18,199 nt of DNA. Source: CAZGSV01 sp964528605 (GTDB lineage: Bacteria; Armatimonadota; Zipacnadia; CAZGSV01). Position numbers and translations under genes: made by a program. This document shows, in pieces, positions 1 through 7,445 of the stretch. Below the pieces are notes generated by a model that ran no database searches, was not told the DNA's origin, and saw only the letters and a list, made by a program, of their open reading frames with translations. Each line of letters opens with the position of its first letter. Position 1 is the first letter of the stretch. The stretch spans positions 1-18,199 of the forward strand of contig CAZGSV010000067.1 in assembly GCA_964528605.1 (NCBI GenBank), read 5' to 3'.

Positions 1-2
1 CC

Positions 3-1124
3 GTCCTTATGGCGCCCACGGAGGTGCTCGCGACCCAGCACTACCGCGTGCTTGCGGACCTTCTGGGCCGCGCCGGAGTGCCCGTGCGGCTGCTCATCGG
101 TTCCTTGCCGGCGGCGGAGAAGCGGCGCGCGCGCGCCTGGCTCCATCAGCCGCAACCTCAGGTCGCCGTCGGCACCCACGCGCTCATAGAGGAGCAGGTG
201 GTCTTCGCGCACCTGGGGCTTTCAGTGATTGACGAGCAGCAGCGCTTCGGGGTGGCGCAGCGACTTGCCCTGCGCAGCAAGGGCGCCAACTGCCACGTGC
301 TGGTGATGAGCGCCACTCCTATCCCCCGCACGCTCATGCTCACCGCCTACGGCGATCTCGAGGTCTCCACGCTGCGCGAACTCCCGCCGGGACGCCAGCC
401 CGTGGAAACGCGAATCTCCACCCGCGCCGCAGCCTACGCCTTCCTCCGTGAGGAGATCGGGAACGGTGGGCAAGCATATGTCGTGTGCCCCCTCATCGGC
501 GAAGAGGGCGACAGCGAACTGACCGCGGTCATGGAAACGGCCGACCGGCTGTCCCGAACACACCTAGGCGGGGCGCGGCTGGCGATTCTGCACGGAAGGA
601 TGAGCCGTGAGGAGCAAGACGCCGTGGTCTCCGATTTCCGCGACCGCCGGGTTGACGTCCTCGTGTGCACTACCGTTATCGAGGTGGGCGTTGACGTGCC
701 GAACGCCACCGTCATGGTCATCGAGGACGCCGAGCGCTTCGGTCTGGCGCAGCTGCATCAACTGCGCGGCCGCGTCGGCAGGGGGGAGCAGCGTTCCTAT
801 TGCTTCTTGCTGCCTGGAAGTCGCAAGGCGGAGTTGCGGCAGCGCCTGCGCATCGTCGCGGCCACCAACGACGGCTTCCGGGTGGCAGAAGAGGATCTGC
901 GCCTGCGCGGTCCGGGGGAGTTCTACGGCCTGAGACAGCACGGCGTGCCCGACCTGCGCGTGGCCGACGTCCTGCGCGACGCCGACCTGCTGGTGGCCGC
1001 TCGCGACGAGGCGACCGCCATACTCGCCGCCGACCCGGCCCTTCAGCGTCCCGAGCACCGGGAGTTGCGCCGTCTGGTCGGGCTCTATTCGGCGCGCCAG
1101 CCGGTCGCCGAGGGGGCCGACTGA
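3..1124 (+). CDS. recG: ATP-dependent DNA helicase RecG, C-terminal part (cut by left edge)
   Basis: RecG remodels stalled replication forks and branched recombination intermediates. The reading frame is open to the left edge, so the start and the wedge domain lie outside the window; the visible part is about 373 residues. It begins just before the APTEVLATQH motif (helicase motif Ia), followed by the Walker B-type box IDEQQRFGV, then MSATPIPRT (motif III), TTVIEVGVDVPNA (motif V), QLRGRVGRG (motif VI) and the RecG-typical tail DLRLRGPGEFYGLRQHG. The usual DEQH box reads DEQQ here. The stop is intact and is followed directly by the GTG of rsmD, so the two are co-transcribed. Identity is strong from motif order and the C-terminal signature; a Mfd/TRCF helicase is excluded by the GPGEF.G.RQHG tail. 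Confidence 0.96.
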   Translation, partial: VLMAPTEVLATQHYRVLADLLGRAGVPVRLLIGSLPAAEKRRARAWLHQPQPQVAVGTHALIEEQVVFAHLGLSVIDEQQRFGVAQRLALRSKGANCHVLVMSATPIPRTLMLTAYGDLEVSTLRELPPGRQPVETRISTRAAAYAFLREEIGNGGQAYVVCPLIGEEGDSELTAVMETADRLSRTHLGGARLAILHGRMSREEQDAVVSDFRDRRVDVLVCTTVIEVGVDVPNATVMVIEDAERFGLAQLHQLRGRVGRGEQRSYCFLLPGSRKAELRQRLRIVAATNDGFRVAEEDLRLRGPGEFYGLRQHGVPDLRVADVLRDADLLVAARDEATAILAADPALQRPEHRELRRLVGLYSARQPVAEGAD

Positions 1125-1685
1125 GTGCGGGTAATCGCCGGCGAGGCCAAGGGCCGGCCGCTGAAGTGCCCGCCCGGGCGCCGGGTCCGCCCGACCCCCG
1201 ACATGGTGCGCGAGAGCCTGTTTGCGATATTGGGGGAGAGAGTGTTAGGCTGTCGCTTCCTAGATTTGTACGCGGGAACCGGTGCCGTCGGCATCGAGGC
1301 GGCAAGTCGAGGAGCGGCACGCGTTACCTTCGTAGAAAAGACGCCTAGCATAGTTGAATACTTGCAGCGCAACTTGAGCGGCACAGGGATGGAGGAGAGA
1401 GCGCGGGTGCTACGAGCGGACGCCGAACGCGCTTGCCATAGATTGGCATGGGCCGGCGAGCGCTTTGACATCGTCTTTCTCGGCCCGCCTTACTCCCTGC
1501 TCACCGAACGGGCTGTCGCGGCCGCCGCCAAGGTCTTGGCCCCTGACGGCGTGCTGGTGGTGCAGCACCCGAGCCGCCGGCAAGCGCCCGTGCCTGCGGG
1601 GCTGCAACTGCTCAGCGCGCGGCGCTACGGCGACAACACCATCTCCTTCCTGACCTCAAGCGCGGGAGGGCGTGCCGATGCCTAG
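1125..1685 (+). CDS. rsmD: 16S rRNA (guanine-N2)-methyltransferase RsmD, atypical catalytic motif
   Basis: RsmD methylates G966 of 16S rRNA using S-adenosylmethionine. The 186-residue protein opens with MRVIAGEAKGRPLKCP and RPTPDMVRESLFAIL, both family signatures, then the SAM-binding motif LDLYAGTGAVGIEAASRGA (residues about 47-65). Motif IV is normally (D/N)PPY but reads GPPY at residues 120-123 (FDIVFLGPPYS), so the usual acidic or amide residue is a glycine. Length matches the family. The GTG start abuts the recG stop and the 3' end overlaps coaD by 8 bases, indicating translational coupling. Codon use in roughly 1220-1470 (TTA, ATA, GTA, CGA) looks less GC-biased than in neighbouring genes. 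The assignment is firm; whether the protein is active is uncertain because of the motif change. Confidence 0.93.
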   Translation: MRVIAGEAKGRPLKCPPGRRVRPTPDMVRESLFAILGERVLGCRFLDLYAGTGAVGIEAASRGAARVTFVEKTPSIVEYLQRNLSGTGMEERARVLRADAERACHRLAWAGERFDIVFLGPPYSLLTERAVAAAAKVLAPDGVLVVQHPSRRQAPVPAGLQLLSARRYGDNTISFLTSSAGGRADA

Positions 1686-2163
1686 GGTGGTTTATCCGGG
1701 CAGTTTCGATCCGGTGACCAACGGGCATATGAACATCATCGAACGCTGCGCGCCCCGGTTTGACCAGGTCGTCGTCGCCGTGCTTCTCAACCTCGACAAG
1801 TCGCCGCTCTTCTCGGCGGAGGAGCGCATGGAGATGCTGCGCGCCTGCTGCGGCCATCTCCCCAACGTGGAGGTGGACGGCTTCTCGGGCCTGCTGGTGG
1901 ACTACGTGCGGGAGCGCCAGGCCGATTTCATTGTTAAGGGTCTGCGCGCCATCTCCGATTTCGAGTTCGAGTTGCAGCAGGCGCTGATGAATCGCCAACT
2001 GGCCCCCGACGTGGACACGCTCTTCATGATGACGGACGCGGAGTACTCCTTCCTCTCCTCGCGCATCGTCAAGGAGATCGTGCGCCTGGGTGGGCCGGTG
2101 GCCCATATGGTGCCTGCACTGGTGGAGGAGCAGCTGCGGCGAAAGTTGCGATCGGAGGGCTAG
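1678..2163 (+). CDS. coaD: Phosphopantetheine adenylyltransferase
   Basis: CoaD transfers AMP from ATP to 4'-phosphopantetheine, giving dephospho-CoA, the penultimate step of CoA synthesis. The 161-residue protein has the N-terminal nucleotidyltransferase signature YPGSFDPVTNGH (with the xxGH motif), the GLRAISDFEFELQQALMNRQL core, and the C-terminal SSRIVKEI motif. An in-frame GTG at 1672 lies only 2 bases after the ribosome-binding sequence GGGAGG (1664-1669), while ATG 1678 lies 8 bases after it and gives the standard MPRVVYPGSF start, so 1678 is chosen. It overlaps the end of rsmD by 8 bases. The rsmD-coaD pair is common in bacteria, which supports both calls. Confidence 0.97.
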   Translation: MPRVVYPGSFDPVTNGHMNIIERCAPRFDQVVVAVLLNLDKSPLFSAEERMEMLRACCGHLPNVEVDGFSGLLVDYVRERQADFIVKGLRAISDFEFELQQALMNRQLAPDVDTLFMMTDAEYSFLSSRIVKEIVRLGGPVAHMVPALVEEQLRRKLRSEG

Positions 2164-2167
2164 CCTG

Positions 2168-2650
2168 ATGGCGGTGCAGAGATTGCTCGACGAACTGGAG
2201 GCGCTGGTGGAGAAGTCAGGCCGCGTGCCCTGGGTCGGGCGCAAGGCGGTGGTGGAGCACAAGTTCTACGACCTGCTCAGCAAGGTGCGACAAGCGCTGC
2301 CCGAGGAACTGGAGAAGGCGGCCACCCTTGTGCGCGAACGCGACCGCGTGGTGAACGAGACGCGCGCCCAGGCCGAAGCCATCATCACCGAGGCGCGCAA
2401 GGCGGCCGCGCGCCTGGTGGAGCAGAACGAGATCATCAAGCAGGCCTCGCAATCGGCCTCGGAACTGATGCATCAGGCGGAGGTCGCCGCGGAAAGCGTG
2501 CGCGCCGACGCGGTCTCCTTCGCTCAGACGATCCTGGACCGCGTGGAGCAGCATCTGGCGCGCCTGCGAGCCGCGGTGGTGGAGGGCCGCCGCGCTATTG
2601 CTCCCCCCGCGGAGGCCACGGAGGCAGGTAAAGAAGATGCCTCACACTAG
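2168..2650 (+). CDS. Coiled-coil protein resembling ATP synthase b subunits
   Basis: A 160-residue, mostly helical, charged protein. The first part (MAVQRLLDELEALVEKSGRVPWVGRKAVVE and so on) resembles a small family that sits beside coaD in Firmicutes-like clusters. Residues about 55-140 form a long Ala/Glu/Arg-rich coiled coil with heptad-like spacing (ARKAAARLVEQNEIIKQA), similar to the F0 b-subunit stalk, but I see no N-terminal membrane helix. It is therefore not an ATP synthase subunit. ATG 2168 has GGAGGG at 2154-2159 with an 8-base gap; an upstream in-frame ATG at 2090 lies inside coaD and is rejected. It starts 4 bases after the coaD stop and overlaps pta by 14 bases. Function unknown; a scaffold or division-related role would be a guess. 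Confidence 0.85.
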   Translation: MAVQRLLDELEALVEKSGRVPWVGRKAVVEHKFYDLLSKVRQALPEELEKAATLVRERDRVVNETRAQAEAIITEARKAAARLVEQNEIIKQASQSASELMHQAEVAAESVRADAVSFAQTILDRVEQHLARLRAAVVEGRRAIAPPAEATEAGKEDASH

Positions 2651-3653
2651 AGTCCTGCAAGGCATCCGGGCGCGCGCCAAGGGGCTGCAAAAGGCCATAG
2701 TGCTCCCGGAGGGGGAGGACCCGCGCATCGTCGAGGCCGCCATCCGCGCGCGGCAGTCGGAACTGGCGCGCACGATCCTCTTGGGCCCGGAAGACGTCGT
2801 CCGTGACGCGGCCCGGCAGGCGGGAATCGCCTTTGAAGGAGTGCCGACGATAGACCCCGCTACCGCCCCGGAGCGCCCCGCCTACCGCGACCGTCTGTGC
2901 GAGTTGCGCAAGCACAAGGGCCTCACCCCCGAGGAAGCGGACAAGTTGCTCAACGACCACCTGTACTTCGGCGCGATGATGGTCTATGCCGGCGCCGCCG
3001 ACGGGCAGGTCTCCGGAGCCATACACTCCACCGCCGACACCGTGCGCCCAGCCTTGCAGATTCTGCGCACGGCCCCCGGCGTCGCCCTGGCCTCGAGTTT
3101 CTTCGTGATGTGCGTGCCGCAGTGCGAGTACGGAGAGCAAGGCGCGTTTATCTTCGCCGACTGCGGCCTGGTCGAGGAGCCCGATGCGGAGCAACTGGCC
3201 CACATCGCCGTCAGTTCCGCCCACAGTTGCCGCTTGCTGCTGGAAGCGGAGCCGCGCGTGGCGATGCTCTCCTACTCCACCTACGGCAGCGCCAGTTCGC
3301 CCATGGTGGACAAGGTCAAGCAGGCCACCGAGTTGGTGCGCCAGTTGGCTCCGGCTCTGCTGTGCGACGGGGAGTTGCAAGGCGACGCCGCCCTGGTGGA
3401 CTGGATCGGCCGGCGCAAAGCCCCCGGCTCGCCGGTGGCGGGGCGGGCCAATGTGCTCATCTTCCCCGACCTCAACGCCGGCAACATCGCCTACAAACTC
3501 ACGGAGAGGCTGGCGCGGGCCATCGCCCTGGGTCCCATACTCCAAGGCCTGGGCAAGCCCGTCAACGACCTGTCGCGCGGGTGCAAGGCCGAAGACGTCA
3601 TTGACGTCATCGCCATCACCGCGGTGCAGGCCGGAGGCGGCGCTTCGACTTAG
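2637..3653 (+). CDS. pta: Phosphate acetyltransferase
   Basis: Pta converts acetyl-CoA and phosphate to acetyl phosphate and CoA, reversibly. The 338-residue protein is the short single-domain form with no N-terminal regulatory domain. Recognisable blocks are KAIVLPEGEDPRIVEAA near the N-terminus, SGAIHSTADTVRPALQI, ADCGLVEEPDAEQLAHIA, the MLSYSTYGSASSPMVDKV block and the C-terminal FPDLNAGNIAYKL followed by LGPILQGLGKPVNDLSRG. The frame is open back to 2598, but ATG 2637 begins the family-typical MPHTRVLQGIRARAK and is preferred; the spacing from GGAGG (2620-2624) is rather long. Its start overlaps the coiled-coil gene and ackA follows after 58 bases, giving a pta-ackA pair. Very confident; phosphate butyryltransferase is the only close alternative, and the ackA neighbour argues against it. 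Confidence 0.95.
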   Translation: MPHTRVLQGIRARAKGLQKAIVLPEGEDPRIVEAAIRARQSELARTILLGPEDVVRDAARQAGIAFEGVPTIDPATAPERPAYRDRLCELRKHKGLTPEEADKLLNDHLYFGAMMVYAGAADGQVSGAIHSTADTVRPALQILRTAPGVALASSFFVMCVPQCEYGEQGAFIFADCGLVEEPDAEQLAHIAVSSAHSCRLLLEAEPRVAMLSYSTYGSASSPMVDKVKQATELVRQLAPALLCDGELQGDAALVDWIGRRKAPGSPVAGRANVLIFPDLNAGNIAYKLTERLARAIALGPILQGLGKPVNDLSRGCKAEDVIDVIAITAVQAGGGAST

Positions 3654-3711
3654 AAGAGGCGTTCAAGATGTCGGAACCAACACACGATTCGCTTCTCACG
3701 GTGGCGGGATA

Positions 3712-4950
3712 ATGCGGCCGAATGTGCTGGTGATCAACTGCGGCAGTTCCTCGGTAAAGTACGAACTCATTGACATGGAGAATGAGCAGACGTTGGCGGA
3801 GGGCCTGGCCGACCGCATCGGCGTCGCCACCCAGACGCAGGCGAGCATCACCTACCAGCGGCCCGGCCACCCCCCCTACGAGGTCACCGGCGATTTCCCC
3901 TCCCATACCGACGCGGTGCGCAAGATCCTGGAGTTGCTCACCGACAAGGAGCGCGGCGTGCTGACCGATGTGTCGGAGATAGCTGCTGTCGGCCACCGCG
4001 TGGTGCACGGCGGCGATGAGTTCACCGGCGCCGTGCCCATCACCCCCGACGTGATGAGGGCCGTCGAGCGCTGGTCCGACCTAGCCCCTCTGCACAATCC
4101 TCCGAACCTGCAGGGCATCCGCGCCTGCGCCGAGCTCATGCCCGAGGTGCCCTCCGTCGCCGTCTTCGACACCGCCTTCCACGCTACCATGCCGCGGCAC
4201 GCCCATCTTTATGCCATCCCCCGAGAGTGGGTGGAACAGTTCGGCCTGCGCCGCTACGGGTTCCACGGCACCTCGCACAAGTATGTTTACCTGAAGGCCC
4301 AGGAATATCTGGCGGCCCGCGGCGTGAAGCCGGAGCGCGCGCGCGTCATCACTTGCCATCTGGGCAACGGCTGTTCGATGGCCGCCGTGCGCGGCGGCAC
4401 CGTGATGGACACCTCCATGGGCTTTACCCCTCTGGAAGGCCTGGTCATGGGCACGCGCTCGGGCGACGTGGACCCGGCCATCGTCGCCTATGTGAGCGAA
4501 CGGCTGGGCTTGTCCGCGGACGAGGCCGTGACCGCCCTTAACCGTAAGAGCGGCCTGCTGGGCCTCTCCGGCACCAGCAGCGACATGCGCGACCTGCTCC
4601 AGCGCCGCGCCGAGGGCGACGAGCGCGCCGATGAAGCCATCGCCGTCTACTGCTACCGCATCAGGAAATACATCGGCGCCTACGCGGTGGCCCTCGGAGG
4701 CGTGGACGCGCTCGTCTTCACCGCCGGCGTGGGCGAGCACAGCGCGGTGATCCGTGAAGCGGTCTGTCAGGGGTTGGAGATCATCGGGCTGCGCTGCGAT
4801 GCGCAGGCGAACCGCGCCTGCAAAGGCTTCGCCGACATCGCCAGCCCCGACAGTCCGGGGCGCATCCTGGTCATTCCCACCGACGAAGAACTGATGATAG
4901 CGCGCGAGGCGCAGCGCATCGCCCTCAACAAGGCGATCGCGGCGGCCTAG
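3712..4950 (+). CDS. ackA: Acetate kinase
   Basis: AckA makes ATP and acetate from acetyl phosphate and ADP, or runs in reverse for acetate uptake. The 412-residue protein has VINCGSSSVKYELI at the N-terminus (ASKHA phosphate-1 region), GHRVVHGG, APLHNPPN, FDTAFHATMP, YGFHGTSHKYV, HLGNGCSMAAV with DTSMGFTPLEGLVMGTRSGD, and GGVDALVFTAGVGEHS near the C-terminus. The frame is open back to 3184 inside pta in another frame; ATG 3712 is the only start that gives the normal N-terminus and length. The 58-base gap after pta contains no clear terminator, and the ribosome-binding sequence (GGCGGG just upstream) is weak. The last 26 bases are shared with the convergent thiE gene, so no terminator fits between them. 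Confidence 0.97.
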   Translation: MRPNVLVINCGSSSVKYELIDMENEQTLAEGLADRIGVATQTQASITYQRPGHPPYEVTGDFPSHTDAVRKILELLTDKERGVLTDVSEIAAVGHRVVHGGDEFTGAVPITPDVMRAVERWSDLAPLHNPPNLQGIRACAELMPEVPSVAVFDTAFHATMPRHAHLYAIPREWVEQFGLRRYGFHGTSHKYVYLKAQEYLAARGVKPERARVITCHLGNGCSMAAVRGGTVMDTSMGFTPLEGLVMGTRSGDVDPAIVAYVSERLGLSADEAVTALNRKSGLLGLSGTSSDMRDLLQRRAEGDERADEAIAVYCYRIRKYIGAYAVALGGVDALVFTAGVGEHSAVIREAVCQGLEIIGLRCDAQANRACKGFADIASPDSPGRILVIPTDEELMIAREAQRIALNKAIAAA

Positions 4951-5581
4951 CCGAGTAGCAGCGCCTAACCTCCGCCACCAGGCGCTGCGCCGCCGCCCCC
5001 GGGTCCTCTGCCTCCGTGATGGCTGAAGAGACCGCGATCAGGTCCGCGCCCGCGGCCATCACGCGCGCCACGCGCTCTGCGGTGAGGCCGCCGAGGGCGC
5101 AAACCGGCAGTGCCACCGCCTGCGAGACCTGCCTCACCACGTCCAGCCCTCGCGGTCGCAACTCCGGTTTGGTGGGCGAGGCGAACACCGGGCCCGCGCT
5201 GACGTAGGTTGTGCCCTGGCGCAGCGCGCGTCGCGCTTGCGTGGAGTTGCGGCAGGTAGCGCCGATAATCGGCTGCGGCCCCAGAGCCTTCCGCGCCGGC
5301 AGGATCGGAAAGTCCTCCAGTCCCAGATGCACGCCGTCCGCGCCCACCGCCAGCGCCACGTCAATCCGGTCGTTAATCAGCAGCAGCGCCCCCGCCTCGT
5401 GTGCTACCTTGGCGAGCAGTTCCCCCGCGGCGATGAACTCCATCACGGGCACGTCCTTCTCCCGCAACTGGACGATCGCCACCCCCGCCCGCACGGCCGC
5501 TGCCGCCAGGTCGCACAGTTCCTCGAATGTGCGGCGGCCCCTGCTGACGATGAGCATCACCTGCCCGCGAAGTCGGTCCAT
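4925..5581 (-). CDS. thiE: Thiamine-phosphate synthase
   Basis: ThiE joins the thiazole phosphate and HMP pyrimidine diphosphate to give thiamine monophosphate. The 218-residue TIM barrel shows VQLREKD (residues 37-43), LLINDRIDVALAVGADGVHLG (68-87), GATCRNSTQARRA, YVSAGPVFASPTKP (the phosphate-binding region) and ALGGLTAERVARVMAAGADLIAVSSAI. The GATC segment replaces the more usual G-S-x-H form, a modest deviation. It could be a TenI-like relative, but the retained LREK, NDR and PTK motifs favour true ThiE. No other thiamine genes are visible. It is the last gene of a three-gene minus-strand run, starting 9 bases after the rhomboid stop without a clear ribosome-binding site, and its 3' end overlaps ackA tail-to-tail by 26 bases. 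Confidence 0.9.
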   Translation of the reverse strand: MDRLRGQVMLIVSRGRRTFEELCDLAAAAVRAGVAIVQLREKDVPVMEFIAAGELLAKVAHEAGALLLINDRIDVALAVGADGVHLGLEDFPILPARKALGPQPIIGATCRNSTQARRALRQGTTYVSAGPVFASPTKPELRPRGLDVVRQVSQAVALPVCALGGLTAERVARVMAAGADLIAVSSAITEAEDPGAAAQRLVAEVRRCYSARPPRSPC

Positions 5582-5590
5582 TGCTTTCGC

Positions 5591-6301
5591 CTACTGCTGC
5601 ACCCACACCCGGGGCTGCCGCGGCCGTCGCCGACGGCGCAATCTGGTTATGAGGTAGCCGACCCCGAAGCCCCCGATGTGCGCGAACCAGGCCGTGCCCC
5701 CTTGCGCCGGCACGCCCAGGGAGACCAGGCCGGACAGCACTTGCAGCACGAACCAATAGCCGATAAGCAGCGCCGCCGGTATCTCGATGACGCTGATGAA
5801 GATGAAGAAGATGAGGGTCACGATGCGCGCCTGCGGGAACAGCACCAGATAGGCCGCCATCACGCCCGAGATGGCGCCGCTCGCGCCCACCGCCGGCACC
5901 TGCGCGGCGGGACTGGTGAGCGCGTGCAGCAGCCCCCCCGCGAGGCCGGCGCCCAGGTAGAAAAACAGAAACGGTGCGTGCCCCAGCGCGTCCTCCACGT
6001 TGTCCCCGAACACCCAAAGGAACCACATGTTCATGGCCACGTGGAGGAACCCCGCGTGCACGAACTGGGTGGTGATCAGGCTGCGGAGTGCGAGGTAGGT
6101 GCCCGCCTCGCCGTAGCGGGAAGGATGGAGCAAGGCCGAGGGGACGATGCCGTAGCGATACATGAACTGCCCGAGCGCCTTTGGCCCGCCATGCATCTGC
6201 GCCTCAAGTTCCAGCAGGAAGACCAACGCATTGGCCACAATCAGGCCGATGGTAACGACAGGGAAAGAACGGGACCGCAGCCGGTCTCTGAGGGGGATCA
6301 T
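5591..6301 (-). CDS. Rhomboid-family intramembrane serine protease
   Basis: Rhomboids cleave transmembrane substrates within the membrane using a Ser-His dyad. The 236-residue protein has about six hydrophobic helices: residues 14-31, a region around 75-97, 108-128, 138-156, 160-182 and 203-219. Between the first two is the LHPSRYGEAGTYLALRSLITTQFVHAGFLHVAMN segment (given here as positions 58-91) with the HxxxN motif at 87-91. The catalytic GASG is at 139-142 (Ser141) and the catalytic His208 lies in AHIGGFGVGY. An arginine-rich tail (RLRRRRRPRQPR) follows the last helix, consistent with a cytoplasmic C-terminus. It sits 26 bases downstream of the acyl-reductase-like gene and 9 bases upstream of thiE. 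The substrate cannot be predicted. All active-site residues are present, so it should be an active protease and not an iRhom-like pseudoprotease. Confidence 0.95.
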   Translation of the reverse strand: MIPLRDRLRSRSFPVVTIGLIVANALVFLLELEAQMHGGPKALGQFMYRYGIVPSALLHPSRYGEAGTYLALRSLITTQFVHAGFLHVAMNMWFLWVFGDNVEDALGHAPFLFFYLGAGLAGGLLHALTSPAAQVPAVGASGAISGVMAAYLVLFPQARIVTLIFFIFISVIEIPAALLIGYWFVLQVLSGLVSLGVPAQGGTAWFAHIGGFGVGYLITRLRRRRRPRQPRVWVQQ

Positions 6302-6327
6302 ACTTCTTGTACCAGTAGGGCGACGCC

Positions 6328-7428
6328 CTACCTAGTGAGGGCGGAGGAGCGGCGGCGTTGCGCGCGTTCGCGTATGGCGGCTATCTCCTCGTCCGTAACC
6401 GCCCGCTCGAACGCCCGCAGCCCTGCGAGACGGAAACCGTGTTTCCTACCCAGCGCCGCGATCTCCTCCACCTTCTCCTCGCTCAGTTGCCGGCCCAACG
6501 AGAAGGACTCGAACTTCCCCTCCAAAGCGAGAATCATCGTCTCCGCCATGCAGGCGTACGCCGTCCGCGGCGGGAAGCCGAAGTTGAAGTGGAAATCAAC
6601 CTCGCCCGGCACCTCCACCACGCCTCCATCCACCACGAGCACGTCGTCACGCACGCGCCCCACCTCCGCCGACACGTCCCGAGGGCGGGCCGGGTCGCAG
6701 ACTACGGTGCCCGGCTGTAGGTCGCCGGGGTGGATGACCGCCCCCACCGCGCTCGTCGCGCTGACCACCAGGCGCGAGCGCTGCAGCGCCTCGGGGACCT
6801 GAGAGCAAGCGGTGACCGCCGCCTTGGTGCGCACATCGCTGCGAATCTCCTCCAGCACGGGCTGGAGACGCTCCTCGCTGATGTCAACCAGTTCCAGGCG
6901 GGCGACCTGGCGGGCCAGCGCCTTGGCGCAGACCCGGCCGATGCTGCCCGCCGCGCCCACCACCGCCGCTCCCGTCTGCGCCAGATCCAGACCCATCTTC
7001 TCGGCCCCGAGCAGCGCCGCCTCGATGGCGGTGGCAACGGTGTAGGAATTGCCCGTGGTCACCGGCACGCTCAGTTCCTTGGCTACGGTCACCCCGGCGT
7101 CTCCCACCACCTTGGTAAAGGCGCCCAGCCCGATGATGTCCGGCTTCAGCACGGAGGCAGCCAACTTACAGGTCTCGAGCACCCGTGGCACCGTGCGCTC
7201 CGCGGGCAGCGCGGTCAGCAGCCGCGAGGTGAGCGGCAACACCACGAACCAGCCACGCGCCTCGGCGCCGGTCGCCGATCGCAGTCCGGTGATCTCCGAC
7301 AGCACGCGCGGCCGCGTGAGAGCCATCGCACGCTCTACCCAGGCCCCGGGCAGCACGCGTGCCCAGGGGTACTTGCGGAACGCGTCTTCCACGCTCAGAG
7401 GATGCAGAATGAAGGCAAACGAATTCAT
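6328..7428 (-). CDS. Acyl-ACP reductase-like (AAR family) NAD(P)-binding dehydrogenase
   Basis: The 366-residue protein resembles the long-chain acyl-[ACP] reductase of cyanobacteria, which makes fatty aldehydes. Shared features from family knowledge are: an N-terminal FAFILHPLS block, GLGAFTKVV (residues 100-108), the VTTGNSYTVA motif (123-132), a Rossmann GxxGxxG (G158-A-A-G-S-I-G164), a VVDGGVVEVPG block (265-275), and RTAYACMAETMILALEG (288-304), where Cys293 falls at the position of the cyanobacterial active-site cysteine. The C-terminus GRKHGFRLAGLRAF also matches. Automated tools might call it shikimate dehydrogenase from the Rossmann fold alone. No aldehyde-deformylating oxygenase gene is visible. 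It heads the rhomboid-thiE operon and has a near-consensus promoter that leaves only about 11 bases of leader and no ribosome-binding sequence. The substrate (acyl-ACP or acyl-CoA) is inferred. Confidence 0.8.
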   Translation of the reverse strand: MNSFAFILHPLSVEDAFRKYPWARVLPGAWVERAMALTRPRVLSEITGLRSATGAEARGWFVVLPLTSRLLTALPAERTVPRVLETCKLAASVLKPDIIGLGAFTKVVGDAGVTVAKELSVPVTTGNSYTVATAIEAALLGAEKMGLDLAQTGAAVVGAAGSIGRVCAKALARQVARLELVDISEERLQPVLEEIRSDVRTKAAVTACSQVPEALQRSRLVVSATSAVGAVIHPGDLQPGTVVCDPARPRDVSAEVGRVRDDVLVVDGGVVEVPGEVDFHFNFGFPPRTAYACMAETMILALEGKFESFSLGRQLSEEKVEEIAALGRKHGFRLAGLRAFERAVTDEEIAAIRERAQRRRSSALTR

Positions 7429-7445
7429 CCGGGGGACCGGCTGGT

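Noticed and set aside
2595..3545. 316-aa open frame opposite pta
   Set aside because: Antisense shadow of pta, no recognisable motif.
5237..6802. 521-aa open frame on the plus strand
   Set aside because: It is antisense to thiE, the rhomboid gene and the acyl-reductase-like gene, with His/Arg/Gln-rich low-complexity content. Such shadow frames are expected at high GC.
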